The position numbers were made by a program, and so were the translations under genes. From assembly GCA_024229515.1 (NCBI GenBank), contig JAAESI010000245.1, positions 33,719 through 97,718 of the forward strand: 64,000 nt of DNA, given 5' to 3'. The DNA is from Pseudomonadota bacterium (GTDB lineage: Bacteria > Myxococcota_A > UBA796 > UBA9615). Numbering within the stretch: position 1 is the first letter of the stretch; each line of letters starts with the position of its first letter. The notes beneath the pieces were generated by a model, which did no database searches, was not told where the DNA came from, and saw only the letters and a program-made list of their open reading frames with translations. Positions 24,234 through 32,022 of the stretch are shown here, piece by piece.

Positions 24234-27049
24234 GGCGCCCCCCGGAAGGTCGCGCCCAGGTCGATCCAGCGGCTGAGGAGGGCGATCTCGTCCGCGGTCA
24301 GGCCGCCGTGCGGCTCCGACCCCGGCGGCAGCTCGCGAGGGGCGTCCAGCTCCTCGCCCAGCAGCACCTCCATGAGCACGCTGGACGCCGCGCTCCCGCG
24401 CCCCGCGTCCACGTACTCGTAGCCCCCGCCGCTGCCGTCTCCCGGCGCGAGCAGGGACTCGTACGCGTCCGTGAACCAGGGGGTGGAGGCGTCCGTGAGG
24501 CTCAGGGACGCGCCCGCGCCGTGGCAGCCGCTGCAGGCCTCCACGAGCACCGGCTGCACGTCCGCGACGAAATCGATCCCCGCCCGGGTCCCCTCGCCCA
24601 CCGCGGGCGCCTCCAGCGGACGCCGGGGATCGCCGTTGGCGAACCGGGAGAGCGTGACCGTCGCCGTCGTCATCACGTCCGGCTCGATGAACGCCTCGTC
24701 GGGGTCGCCGTTGAGGGCGCCGTGGCAGCCGGCGCACTGGGCGCCGTAGAAGCGCGGGTTCTGGTGTCCGACCCCCTGCTTGATGGTCTGTCCGGGGCTG
24801 AGGTCGTACCAGCGGTTGTGCATCGCCCCGACGGCCATGCCACGGGCATCCAGCGTCTGCAGCCGGAACGGCACCCCCACCGGCACATCGGCGGCGAAGC
24901 TCCCGTCGGCGGCGAGGGGCAGCTCCGCGAGGATGCGCGCGGCGGGGTGGGGGGAGAGGGACACCGAGGTCGCCCCGGTGTGGCCGTCCCGGGTCTCGGA
25001 GGGATCGACCGGCACACGCTCGACCTCCAGCGCCTCCACGAGCCTCACGGCCGCGGCCCGCTCCGCGTCCAGCGGCTTGGCTCCCACCGGCTGGAGCTCG
25101 CTGAGGATGGCATCGTTCATCGGCACGCCGTTGTGCAGGAACAGGCCTCGGTCCCCGGTCCAGGCCTCCCACGTCGACGTCCGGCTCGGGCGAACGAACA
25201 CGGGCTGGGGGTCGTGGTCGTGCTCGCCCAGGGCGTCGACGAGCACGGCCCGGTCGGCGATGACCGGGCCGGAGCCGTCGGCCGACTCGTGCAGCGTGAG
25301 CAGCTCGATCCGGAGGTCGAAGACGGCGTCGGGATCCTCCAGATCCACCGGGCCGTCCGCCACCGCCGCGAGCAGCCGTCCGTCCGGGAGGGCCGCCACT
25401 TCGCGGGCCAGTCGAGCGGTCACGCCGGCGCTCCGACTGCCCGGATCCAGCCGCGCCAGGGGGGGGGCGTAGAACGGCAGCGCCGCCTCCTCGACGGTCT
25501 CCTTGCTCCGGATCTCGGGGCCGAAGTTGCGCTCGATGATGCCGATGCGGCCGGCGTCCCAGACGCCCTCGAGGCTCCCCACGGTCGTCGCGTAGCGCCC
25601 GTCGGGGAGCTCCACGATCCCGAGGAAGAGGTCCTCGATGGGCGTGATCCCAAAGTGGATGTGGTACTCGACGTGAAGGTCGGGGGGGAACCGGAACAGC
25701 TGCCCGGAGGCCTCGTCGGCGACGGCGTCGCGCAGCGTGCTGAAGACCACCTCGCCAGCCACCTTGCCGACCGTGAGCTCCGTCGGCGTCCGCTCCGCGT
25801 GCAGCGTCCAGGTGCGGCGGCGGACCTCGCCCGTGGAGGGGTCCATCTCGTACAGATCCGAGTCCTCGAAGCGCCCCTGATCAGCGACGGTGCCCGCCCG
25901 CGTCGACGCGAACCAGAGGGTGCCGTCGGCCAGCCACGCGGGATCGCGATCCGTGCCCTGGTCGGGGGCCGTAAGAGCGCGGGCTTCGCCGCTGCGAAGA
26001 TCCAACTCCCAGAGCGCGTGCCCCGCGTCGTCGGGGCCCCGGAGCGCGAACGCCACCTTCGTGCCGGATGCGTCCACCGCGGGGTCGCGGATGTCGACAG
26101 GGCCGTCGTGGAGGGCGGCGGTGAGGTTGATGGCGCCCTCACCGTCGAGCCCGACGAACCACAGGTCGCTGCCCGGGGCGTACCGGTCCAGGTCGAACGG
26201 CTCGCCCGGATCCAGGGGCCCCCGGACGAACACGACACCCTCGGCGGGCTCATCGCACAGCCCTCCCGTGGCCTGCTCACGCTCGGCGCAGGCCCACGCC
26301 GCGAGGGCCTCGGCGCGGGGGTCGTCCAAGCCGTCGAAGAAGCTGGCGTTGCCGCCCTTGTGGAGGATGCCGCCGCGGTGCAGGGGGAGTGACTTCGCCA
26401 GCAGGCGCGACCGCGTGACGTCTCCCGTCAACGACAGCATCCGCCGGCTGGCGACGTAGTTGGCCCGCGTCTGGGCCGTCCCGACCACGCCTCCGACGCC
26501 AGGATCGAGGTGGTAGGGGTTGGACGCGATCAGGCCATGGCAGTTGCCGTTGGCGCAGGTCAGCTCGAAGAGCACCGGCTGCACGTCGTCGGCAAACTGC
26601 TGCTCCAGCGCGCTCAGCAGCTCCGGCGTCTCGCCCCCCTCGGTCTCCAGCTCGATCCAGCCCGCGACGTCGAGCAGGGCGTCGTCCTGGAGCGAGGGGA
26701 AGTTGTCCCCGCCCCGGTGCTGCACGCCCCCCCACGACTCCGCCAGAGGCTTGCGAATCAGGCTCGACAGGACCGGGGGACCCTCGGGGTCGATCGTGTC
26801 GCGGGCGGTCTCGTACGCGACGTCCAGGTCCGACAGCAGGCCGCGCTCGTCGATGTCGAAGAACAGCTGGCTGCGGTCGATGACCTCACCGGTGGCCTCC
26901 GCGCCGGGGGCGACCCCATGGCAGGTGGACGCCGCGCAGCTGGTCTCCAACACGGGCACGACGTCGCGCTCGAAGACGTATCGGGGGTCTTGCGTCGGAC
27001 AGCCGGTCAGCGCACCGGCCAGCAGCGCCAGGGCGACGGGCCGAAACAC
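24230..27049 (-). CDS. Large lipoprotein with two CX4CH and two CXXCH motifs
   Basis: 939 residues from GTG 27049, immediately after the tlpA stop; lipobox ALTGC17. CX4CH motifs are at residues 38-44 (CAASTCH) and in CANGNCH near residue 175; CXXCH motifs near the C-terminus are CAGCH and CSGCH. Between them, residues ~290-640 read as a WD/TolB-like beta-propeller (VAFALRGPDDAGHALWELDL, DPAWLADGTLWFAST). The repeated LxKPL...HRGG segment after each CX4CH resembles the small lipoprotein encoded next. It is probably an exported multihaem electron carrier. Haem attachment to CX4CH would need confirmation. An upstream frame extension to 27100 overlaps tlpA and lacks a signal. Confidence 0.8.
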   Translation of the reverse strand: MFRPVALALLAGALTGCPTQDPRYVFERDVVPVLETSCAASTCHGVAPGAEATGEVIDRSQLFFDIDERGLLSDLDVAYETARDTIDPEGPPVLSSLIRKPLAESWGGVQHRGGDNFPSLQDDALLDVAGWIELETEGGETPELLSALEQQFADDVQPVLFELTCANGNCHGLIASNPYHLDPGVGGVVGTAQTRANYVASRRMLSLTGDVTRSRLLAKSLPLHRGGILHKGGNASFFDGLDDPRAEALAAWACAEREQATGGLCDEPAEGVVFVRGPLDPGEPFDLDRYAPGSDLWFVGLDGEGAINLTAALHDGPVDIRDPAVDASGTKVAFALRGPDDAGHALWELDLRSGEARALTAPDQGTDRDPAWLADGTLWFASTRAGTVADQGRFEDSDLYEMDPSTGEVRRRTWTLHAERTPTELTVGKVAGEVVFSTLRDAVADEASGQLFRFPPDLHVEYHIHFGITPIEDLFLGIVELPDGRYATTVGSLEGVWDAGRIGIIERNFGPEIRSKETVEEAALPFYAPPLARLDPGSRSAGVTARLAREVAALPDGRLLAAVADGPVDLEDPDAVFDLRIELLTLHESADGSGPVIADRAVLVDALGEHDHDPQPVFVRPSRTSTWEAWTGDRGLFLHNGVPMNDAILSELQPVGAKPLDAERAAAVRLVEALEVERVPVDPSETRDGHTGATSVSLSPHPAARILAELPLAADGSFAADVPVGVPFRLQTLDARGMAVGAMHNRWYDLSPGQTIKQGVGHQNPRFYGAQCAGCHGALNGDPDEAFIEPDVMTTATVTLSRFANGDPRRPLEAPAVGEGTRAGIDFVADVQPVLVEACSGCHGAGASLSLTDASTPWFTDAYESLLAPGDGSGGGYEYVDAGRGSAASSVLMEVLLGEELDAPRELPPGSEPHGGLTADEIALLSRWIDLGATFRGAP

Positions 27050-27050
27050 C

Positions 27051-27551
27051 TCAGTCGACTCCCAGCAGCCCACGCACCTCCGCCTCCAGGGCAGGAACAT
27101 CCTGGGCTTCGATCTCGCCGTTGCGGACGGATCGAACCATCCCCGTGCGATCCACGACGTACGTGGCGGGGAGGCCGGCGGGGGAGTAGGCCTCCACGGC
27201 GGTCTGCTTCGGGTCGAGGGCCACGGGCAGGCTGAGCGCCAGCTTCCTGACGGCTCCGAGGGCCGGGCCCCGGGCTCGGTCGACGTTCAGGGCGAGCACC
27301 ACGGCGCCGTCCTCGCGCAAGCGGCCGTGGAGCGCATCCAACTCCGGCAGCTCCCGCAAGCACGGGGAGCACCAACTGGCCCAGAAGTTGACGACGACCA
27401 CGCGCCCCTCGAAGTCCGTGAGCTTCACCGGCTCCCCGGACGGATCGACCAGCTCGAAAGCGGGCGCGGGAGTGCCCGCTTCAATCCCGGGACCCGCCGC
27501 TAGAGCGACGGTTGCGGCAAGAAAAAGCAGGGCTGTCAGGGCGATTCGCAT
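27051..27551 (-). CDS. TlpA-like thioredoxin
   Basis: 166 residues. Signal peptide (ALTALLFLAATVALAAG), then a TlpA/ResA-type domain: GTPAPAFELVDPSG, VVVNFWASWCSPCLRELPELDAL with CXXC as CSPC, and a cis-Pro loop GLPATYVVDRTG. It is a periplasmic thiol-disulphide protein, likely keeping haem-motif or DUF4266 cysteines reduced. Its start lies 16 bp inside the 3' end of the beta-propeller lipoprotein gene. Confidence 0.9.
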   Translation of the reverse strand: MRIALTALLFLAATVALAAGPGIEAGTPAPAFELVDPSGEPVKLTDFEGRVVVVNFWASWCSPCLRELPELDALHGRLREDGAVVLALNVDRARGPALGAVRKLALSLPVALDPKQTAVEAYSPAGLPATYVVDRTGMVRSVRNGEIEAQDVPALEAEVRGLLGVD

Positions 27552-28513
27552 GGTCCTGGATCCTGTGCGGGAAGCGTGCCAAAACGTACGACCGTGCCGA
27601 ATTGGTCCTGGATATCAGCAAACATATTACCGCCAACGAAGAGCACCTCGTCGCCATGTTTCCAGACGGCGTGCAGATCATCGGGCGTGGTCTGCACTTC
27701 CGGCAGCACCCACGCACCGTCCTCGTCGAGGTAGCCAACGAGGCCGCTCATGCCGGCGACCCAGACAGGTTCGTCAGGGGCGGTCCAGACGCCGTTGAGG
27801 GGCTGGTAGAGGGAGGCTGCGTCGACGGTCGCAAACTCGGCGCCACCCCAGTGCAGCATCGACGGCGTGCCGTAGCCGCCGACCGCCCACACGTCGTCGT
27901 CGGCGGTGCGGCCCCGGATCGTGACGAGGCGCTCGCCGCCCACGTCGATCTCCTCCAGTTCGTCGTTCGGGCCGATCCGCCAGGCGGCGCCCTGACCCAC
28001 GACCCAGCCGTCCCAGACCTTGAAGCCGGCGGTGCCGAGGTCCGCCACCAGCGACCAGGTCTCGTCCCGACGGACCCAGAGCTCCCCCGTGGCCGGGCTC
28101 GTCTCGAAGCTCCCGCCCACCGCCCAGACCTCGTCCGCGCTCCGGGCCCACACGCCGTACAGCGTGATGTCCGTGGGGAGATCCTCGCGCGTGCGCACGC
28201 CCCCGCGTGAATGCAGCACCGCGCCGCCCTCCCCGACCGCGTACCACTCGCCCTCGGAGGGTCCATGGATCCACCAGAGGGTGCGATCTGCGACATCGGC
28301 TTCGTAACAGAGCTCGTCGCCGTTCAGGTGCACGAGCACCGCGGGACCGGATCCCAGCGGCCCCCCCACCAGCAGCCCTTCGTCACCGTTGGACCAGGCG
28401 GCGAGCAGCACTCCCCCCGGGATCGACTCCGTCACGACCCCGAAGTCGGGCTCCTCCGTGGGACAGCCGATCAGAACGAGCGCGAGCACGCACAGCAGGG
28501 AACGAGGGTGCAC
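27536..28513 (-). CDS. Beta-propeller lipoprotein, first gene of the redox operon
   Basis: 325 residues from GTG 28513; lipobox ALVLIGC. The mature protein consists of repeated ~45-residue units with VWAVGG-type strands (GVWARSADEVWAVGG, GRTADDDVWAVGG, GVWTAPDEPVWVAG, AVWKHGDEVLFVGG), as in YCF48/photosystem-stability-like propellers of secreted bacterial proteins. No haem motif is present. The start codon lies 42.5 bp from box D with no Shine-Dalgarno sequence, so this operon of ten overlapping genes down to 17540 probably begins as a leaderless mRNA. Function unknown; may be a scaffold. Confidence 0.75.
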   Translation of the reverse strand: MHPRSLLCVLALVLIGCPTEEPDFGVVTESIPGGVLLAAWSNGDEGLLVGGPLGSGPAVLVHLNGDELCYEADVADRTLWWIHGPSEGEWYAVGEGGAVLHSRGGVRTREDLPTDITLYGVWARSADEVWAVGGSFETSPATGELWVRRDETWSLVADLGTAGFKVWDGWVVGQGAAWRIGPNDELEEIDVGGERLVTIRGRTADDDVWAVGGYGTPSMLHWGGAEFATVDAASLYQPLNGVWTAPDEPVWVAGMSGLVGYLDEDGAWVLPEVQTTPDDLHAVWKHGDEVLFVGGNMFADIQDQFGTVVRFGTLPAQDPGPCESP

Positions 28514-28548
28514 CTATCCTTGCTAGCCTACCCCATCCGCCGACGCCA

Positions 28549-28562
28549 GTGACCGTCGTCAT
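28549..28562 (-). promoter_or_regulatory. Crp/Fnr-like box D (GTGAC-N4-GTCAT) of the redox operon
   Basis: GTGACCGTCGTCAT. The centre (28555.5) is 42.5 bp from GTG 28513 on the minus strand. A -10-like TAGCAA lies at 28520-28525 on that strand. The opposite side has no comparable -10 at the right distance, so control of torD from this box is less likely. Confidence 0.6.
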
Positions 28563-28719
28563 ATGCCCTACATCGCCTATGACAACGCGCATGAAGCCTC
28601 GCCGCCCCACACGCAAGTGTCACCAGCAGGGGGCGCTCGGTTGCGCTCCCCGCAGGACCTCGATCGGACGGCGCTTCAACCGTGGACGCCGCTCTCGCTC
28701 AGGTCCCGATGGAGAAGTG

Positions 28720-29376
28720 ATGATCATGGACTCCGCCATCGTTCGGAACCTGGACCGGGCGCGGGTCTACGGACTGCTCGCCGGCCTCTTCCAGCCGCCC
28801 CAGCCGGGGCGCGCCTCCGAGCTGCGGAGGTCGCGGCTCCCCGACCTGCACCAGAGCCTCAAGGCGTTGGGCGCCAGCGAGGAGCTCCTGGAGATCGCGG
28901 GCGTCGTGGCGGCGGCGCTGCACCGCGCCGAGGACGAGGAGCTGGTGTCCGATTGGGAGGCCAACTTCGAGGCCTCCGGCGAGCTCTCCTTCTCCCCCAC
29001 CGAGGCGGCCCACACGGCCAAGCCGGGGACGGAGGCGGGGGTCAAGACGCAGCGCATCGCCGACATCGCCAGCTTCTACAAGGCGTTCGGCCTGGACGTG
29101 GTGCCCGGGACCGATCGGCCCGATCACCTCGGCGCGGAGCTGGAGTTCCTCCACGTGCTCGCCCTCAAGGAGGCGATCGCGCTGGACGAGGACAACGCCG
29201 AAGCCGCCGGCATCTGCCGCGAAGCTGCCCGCTGGTTCCTCGAGGAGCACCTCGGCGAGTGGAGCGGCAAGGTGTCCGAGACGCTGTCCGAAGGCGGAGT
29301 GGGCCAGATCTACCCCGCCGCGAGCGCGCTCCTGGATGCGTTCGTCACCCTCGACCGAGCCGCCTACACGTCCTGA
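28720..29376 (+). CDS. TorD/DmsD-family molybdoenzyme chaperone
   Basis: 218 residues, all-helical and soluble. Family landmarks: RNLDRARVYGLLAGLFQPP opening, long central helices, and the PDHLGAELEFLHVLALKEAIA signature near residue 140, followed by an HLGEW segment. These chaperones bind the Tat signal or apo form of DMSO-reductase-family molybdoenzymes and help cofactor insertion. ATG 28720 or 28726 follows GGAG at 28711; the frame is open upstream to 28207, including ATG 28591, but that part is Arg-rich and untypical. The 157-bp region before it holds a hairpin-like GC repeat near 28632-28654. Its client could be the enzyme cut off at the left end of the window. Confidence 0.8.
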   Translation: MIMDSAIVRNLDRARVYGLLAGLFQPPQPGRASELRRSRLPDLHQSLKALGASEELLEIAGVVAAALHRAEDEELVSDWEANFEASGELSFSPTEAAHTAKPGTEAGVKTQRIADIASFYKAFGLDVVPGTDRPDHLGAELEFLHVLALKEAIALDEDNAEAAGICREAARWFLEEHLGEWSGKVSETLSEGGVGQIYPAASALLDAFVTLDRAAYTS

Positions 29377-29792
29377 CCGGACATCCGGGCCAGGCGCGCC
29401 AGCGTGACTGATTCGGACATCTGCAGCACCGGCGCCGTGGCGATGAGCCAGAGGTCGTGCAGAGCGCAGGGGTTGGTCTTGTCACACGGACGATTGCCCA
29501 TCGCGCAGACCCGCGCCAGGTCCCCCGCGTCGTCGGCGTCGACCGCCGCGACCACATCTGCGAGGTAGATCTCCTCGGCGGGCCGAGCCAGCCGGTACCC
29601 CCCGTGGTGCCCCTTCGTCCCCTCCACGAGCCCCGACTTGCGCAGCTGCGCCAGCACCTTGGCGAGGAACGCGGGCGGGATGCCCGTCTCCTCCGCGACC
29701 GCCTTGGAGGTGCTTCGGTCGGTCCCGTGCCGCGCGAGGCAGACCGAGGCCGCCAGGGCATACCGCAGGGTCAGGGGAAGATCGGCCAGCAC
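29364..29792 (-). CDS. Rrf2-family regulator with Fe-S cysteines
   Basis: 142 residues from GTG 29792, which has GGAG 5 bp upstream; the frame extends to 29831 but that part is not family-like. Winged-helix segment: LRYALAASVCLARHG, STSKAVAEETGIPPAFLAKVLAQLRKSGLV, KGHHGGYRLARPAEEI. The cluster motif is CX6CX5C (CAMGNRPCDKTNPC), as in NsrR/IscR-like sensors. NsrR-type proteins sense nitric oxide through the cluster and repress NO-detoxifying genes. It is divergent from the haem-copper operon, with a 24-bp palindrome between them; its 3' end overlaps torD by 13 bp. Role as repressor of that operon is inferred. Confidence 0.85.
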   Translation of the reverse strand: MLADLPLTLRYALAASVCLARHGTDRSTSKAVAEETGIPPAFLAKVLAQLRKSGLVEGTKGHHGGYRLARPAEEIYLADVVAAVDADDAGDLARVCAMGNRPCDKTNPCALHDLWLIATAPVLQMSESVTLARLARMSGQDV

Positions 29793-29815
29793 ACGCGACT
29801 CCTGAGTCTGATGAA

Positions 29816-29833
29816 GTGTGGGTACTCCCACAC
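29816..29833. promoter_or_regulatory. Inverted repeat GTGTGGG-N4-CCCACAC before the Rrf2 gene
   Basis: A perfect 7-4-7 dyad containing TGTG-N8-CACA, flanked by TGA and TCA one mismatch outside. It lies 32.5 bp (centre) from the Rrf2 start and would be in its leader or core promoter. It could be a second regulator's operator or an RNA hairpin controlling translation. Confidence 0.5.
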
Positions 29834-29879
29834 CTCAATGGGCCATATCCAACAGCTATAAGCATTTATCTCGTTTGTT

Positions 29880-29903
29880 TCAAGAGACGTCGACGTCTTT
29901 TGA
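29880..29903. promoter_or_regulatory. 24-bp palindrome, likely Rrf2/NsrR-type operator
   Basis: Eleven of twelve base pairs are self-complementary; the core AGACGTCGACGTCT (29885-29898) is perfect and outer arms are TCAA/TTGA. The AAGA...TCTT frame and ~23-bp length resemble NsrR operators. It sits just upstream of the haem-copper operon, after an AT-rich stretch (29844-29880) that probably holds the promoter, so binding would block transcription. Confidence 0.65.
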
Positions 29904-29933
29904 GTTGGCATGGCGAATGCATGTGCGGGACGC

Positions 29934-31361
29934 ATGAACAAGGCGGGGACGGAACTCGACGCAAGGTCGGCGCGCATCTGGATCGGCATGGCTGTCGGCG
30001 TGCTGCTGATCGCTGGCATCTTCGCCCTGCTGCTGGTCATCGGGCGGATGCCTCCGTTCGACCGGCTGTTCTCCGACCCCGCGATGTTCCGCCGCGGCCT
30101 CGTCGTCCACGTCGACCTCGCCCTGGTGGCCTGGTTCTACTGCTTCCTCGTCGGCCTCTGGTTCCTGCTCCCCACCCAGGGAACCGGCGCCCGTCCGTGC
30201 CACCACGCCCACTGGCTGTCTCTGACGGGCATCGGCCTGATGATCGGTGGCGCCGCGGTGCCGACGGCCGCACCCGTGCTCTCCAACTACATCCCCGTGC
30301 TCAACCACCCGGTTTTCCTGATCGGACTGGTGCTCTTCTTCGGCGGCGTCTGTCTAGCGTTCTGGGACCGTCGAATGCTCGAGTCGCGCGAGGCGTCGGC
30401 GGGTCGCGTCAGCCTTCCTGACGCGGCCCGTCCCGGCCTCCGCGCCGCCGGAATCGTCTTCCTGCTGGCGATGTTCACGATGCTGCTGTCGTTCGCGAGC
30501 ACGCCCTCGGAGCTGGAACCGGCGGTGTTCTTCGAACTCGCCTTCTGGGGCGGCGGACACGTGCTCCAGGCGGCCTGTGAGTTGGGGATGCTGGTCGTCT
30601 GGCTGATGCTCCTGACCTCGGCGCTGGACCGGCCCATCCTCAGCCGCAAGGCCTCCGGGGTGCTCTTCGGCCTGCTGCTTCTGCCGTGGTTGGCAGCCCC
30701 CGCGCTGGCCATGCTGGGCAGCACCGATCCGCTCTACCGCGCTGGGTTCACGACCCTGATGCGCTGGGCCATCTTCCCCGTGGTCACCGTGTTCCTCGGC
30801 ATCAGCCTGTACGCCATCGTGCGGGCCTGGCAGGAAGACCGGCTTCCCACTCAAGGATTCGCCGACCCGCGGCTCCTCGGCTTCACCGTGAGCGCCGGAC
30901 TTACGGTGCTCGGCTTCGTCCTCGGAGCGATGATCCGAGGCTCCAACACGATGGTCCCGGCGCACTACCACGCGTCGATCGGCGCCGTCACCGCGGCCTA
31001 CATGGCGGGCACCTGGTTGGTGTTCGAGCCCCTCGGCCTCCGCCTCAAGAGCCAACGCCAGCGCACGCTGGCGGCCTGGCAGCCCGCCCTCTTCGGCGTC
31101 GGGCAAATGGTCTTTGCAGTGGGCTTCGGATGGGCCGGAGCGCACGGCATGGCCCGCAAGACCTACGGCGCGGAACAGCACGCCCGCTCGGGCGCCGAGT
31201 CCCTCGGACTTGGCGTGATGGGCATCGGCGGCCTGCTCGCCGTCGCCGGCGGCGTCTTGTTCCTCGCCCTCGTGATCGCTGCCTTTCGAGGCTCCACCAC
31301 TTCAACTGAGAGGACCCAATGGAAGACCCCAAGAGCCCTCCCCACCCGCTTCAGCGGTTGA
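29934..31361 (+). CDS. Haem-copper oxidase subunit I-like protein lacking the TM7 His pair
   Basis: 475 residues from ATG 29934 (ATG 29910 is also in frame, inside the promoter region). About 12 membrane helices. It keeps H59 (RGLVVHVDLALVAWF), H209 (FWGGGHVLQ) and H344/H346 (VPAHYHASIGAV), the positions of a low-spin haem ligand, a CuB ligand and the HXH pair of haem-copper oxidases. No His-His pair exists between H209 and H344, so a normal CuB site cannot form. It therefore looks like a cbb3-type subunit I relative turned into a haem protein. It is the first gene of the operon containing a complete subunit I; it may be a quinol-oxidising or structural subunit. Confidence 0.8.
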   Translation: MNKAGTELDARSARIWIGMAVGVLLIAGIFALLLVIGRMPPFDRLFSDPAMFRRGLVVHVDLALVAWFYCFLVGLWFLLPTQGTGARPCHHAHWLSLTGIGLMIGGAAVPTAAPVLSNYIPVLNHPVFLIGLVLFFGGVCLAFWDRRMLESREASAGRVSLPDAARPGLRAAGIVFLLAMFTMLLSFASTPSELEPAVFFELAFWGGGHVLQAACELGMLVVWLMLLTSALDRPILSRKASGVLFGLLLLPWLAAPALAMLGSTDPLYRAGFTTLMRWAIFPVVTVFLGISLYAIVRAWQEDRLPTQGFADPRLLGFTVSAGLTVLGFVLGAMIRGSNTMVPAHYHASIGAVTAAYMAGTWLVFEPLGLRLKSQRQRTLAAWQPALFGVGQMVFAVGFGWAGAHGMARKTYGAEQHARSGAESLGLGVMGIGGLLAVAGGVLFLALVIAAFRGSTTSTERTQWKTPRALPTRFSG

Positions 31362-31471
31362 TGGACAACCCATGGCTGTTGCTGCTGCTCAGCCTCCTCA
31401 TTCTCATTCTCTCCTACACCGGCTGGGGTTGGTTCGAACTCGCGAACCTGCCGCCGGCGACACTCCCGTGA
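31319..31471 (+). CDS. Single-helix small membrane protein
   Basis: 50 residues from ATG 31319, preceded by GAGAGGA, overlapping the end of the upstream gene in another frame. A soluble start (MEDPKSPPHPLQRLMDNP) precedes one strong membrane helix (WLLLLLSLLILILSYTGWGWF). Small one-helix subunits are common in haem-copper complexes. Not a recognised family; its position, Shine-Dalgarno sequence and membrane helix support it as a real gene. Confidence 0.7.
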   Translation: MEDPKSPPHPLQRLMDNPWLLLLLSLLILILSYTGWGWFELANLPPATLP

Positions 31472-31481
31472 GGCGCACTCC

Positions 31482-32012
31482 ATGAGCATCACTCCCCCCA
31501 AAGACGGATGGTTCGAGGCGCCTACTGGCTTCGAACGGACCTGGGTCGGCCTCGCGCTGGTCTGGTGCCTCCTCATGTTCCTCGCGATGCCCTACTGGCA
31601 CTTCAAGGGGAAGCAGAACAGCACCGGTGAGGCCTACACGGTCACGCCCGAGGCGTTCCTGGAGCGGACCAACCGCTTCGTGGAGACGAACAAGACCGGG
31701 GAGAAGATCGGCGGCTTCGACGTCGTCGAGCCGGCCCCCGGCACCGACATCTACCTGGCCGCGCGCATGTGGAGTTTCCACCCCGCTGTGCTCAAGCTGA
31801 AGAAGGACTCCAGCTACCGGCTGCACATGAGCTCGATAGACCTGAACCACGGTTTCTCGCTGCAGCCCATGAACATGAACTTTCAGATCGTGCCGGGGTA
31901 CGACCACGTGCTCACGCTCACGCCGACGGTGGCGGGTGAGTACACGGTCCTGTGCAACGAATTCTGCGGCATTGGTCATCACATGATGACCAGCCGGATC
32001 ATCGTGGAATAG
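31482..32012 (+). CDS. Cytochrome oxidase subunit II-like CuA protein
   Basis: 176 residues: one N-terminal membrane helix (~20-40) and a cupredoxin domain. The binuclear CuA ligands are all visible: H123 (DLNHGFSL), then C158-X-E160-X-C162-X3-H166-X2-M169 (CNEFCGIGHHMM). It receives electrons from a soluble c-type cytochrome or other donor and passes them to subunit I. Some NO-reductase families of the haem-copper group also keep CuA, so this does not prove oxygen reduction. It lies between a one-helix protein and subunit I with short gaps. Confidence 0.9.
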   Translation: MSITPPKDGWFEAPTGFERTWVGLALVWCLLMFLAMPYWHFKGKQNSTGEAYTVTPEAFLERTNRFVETNKTGEKIGGFDVVEPAPGTDIYLAARMWSFHPAVLKLKKDSSYRLHMSSIDLNHGFSLQPMNMNFQIVPGYDHVLTLTPTVAGEYTVLCNEFCGIGHHMMTSRIIVE

Positions 32013-32022
32013 GGGTCGAATC

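Noticed and set aside
28207..28719. Longer N-terminus for the TorD protein
   Set aside because: The upstream frame lies over the antisense of the propeller lipoprotein gene and then box D; the residues are Arg-rich and not family-like. GGAG at 28711 marks the start at 28720/28726.
28549..28726. Control of torD from box D in the plus direction
   Set aside because: No A/T pair at the -10 distance seen at the other boxes, and no start codon at about 40 bp; the minus-strand direction fits better.
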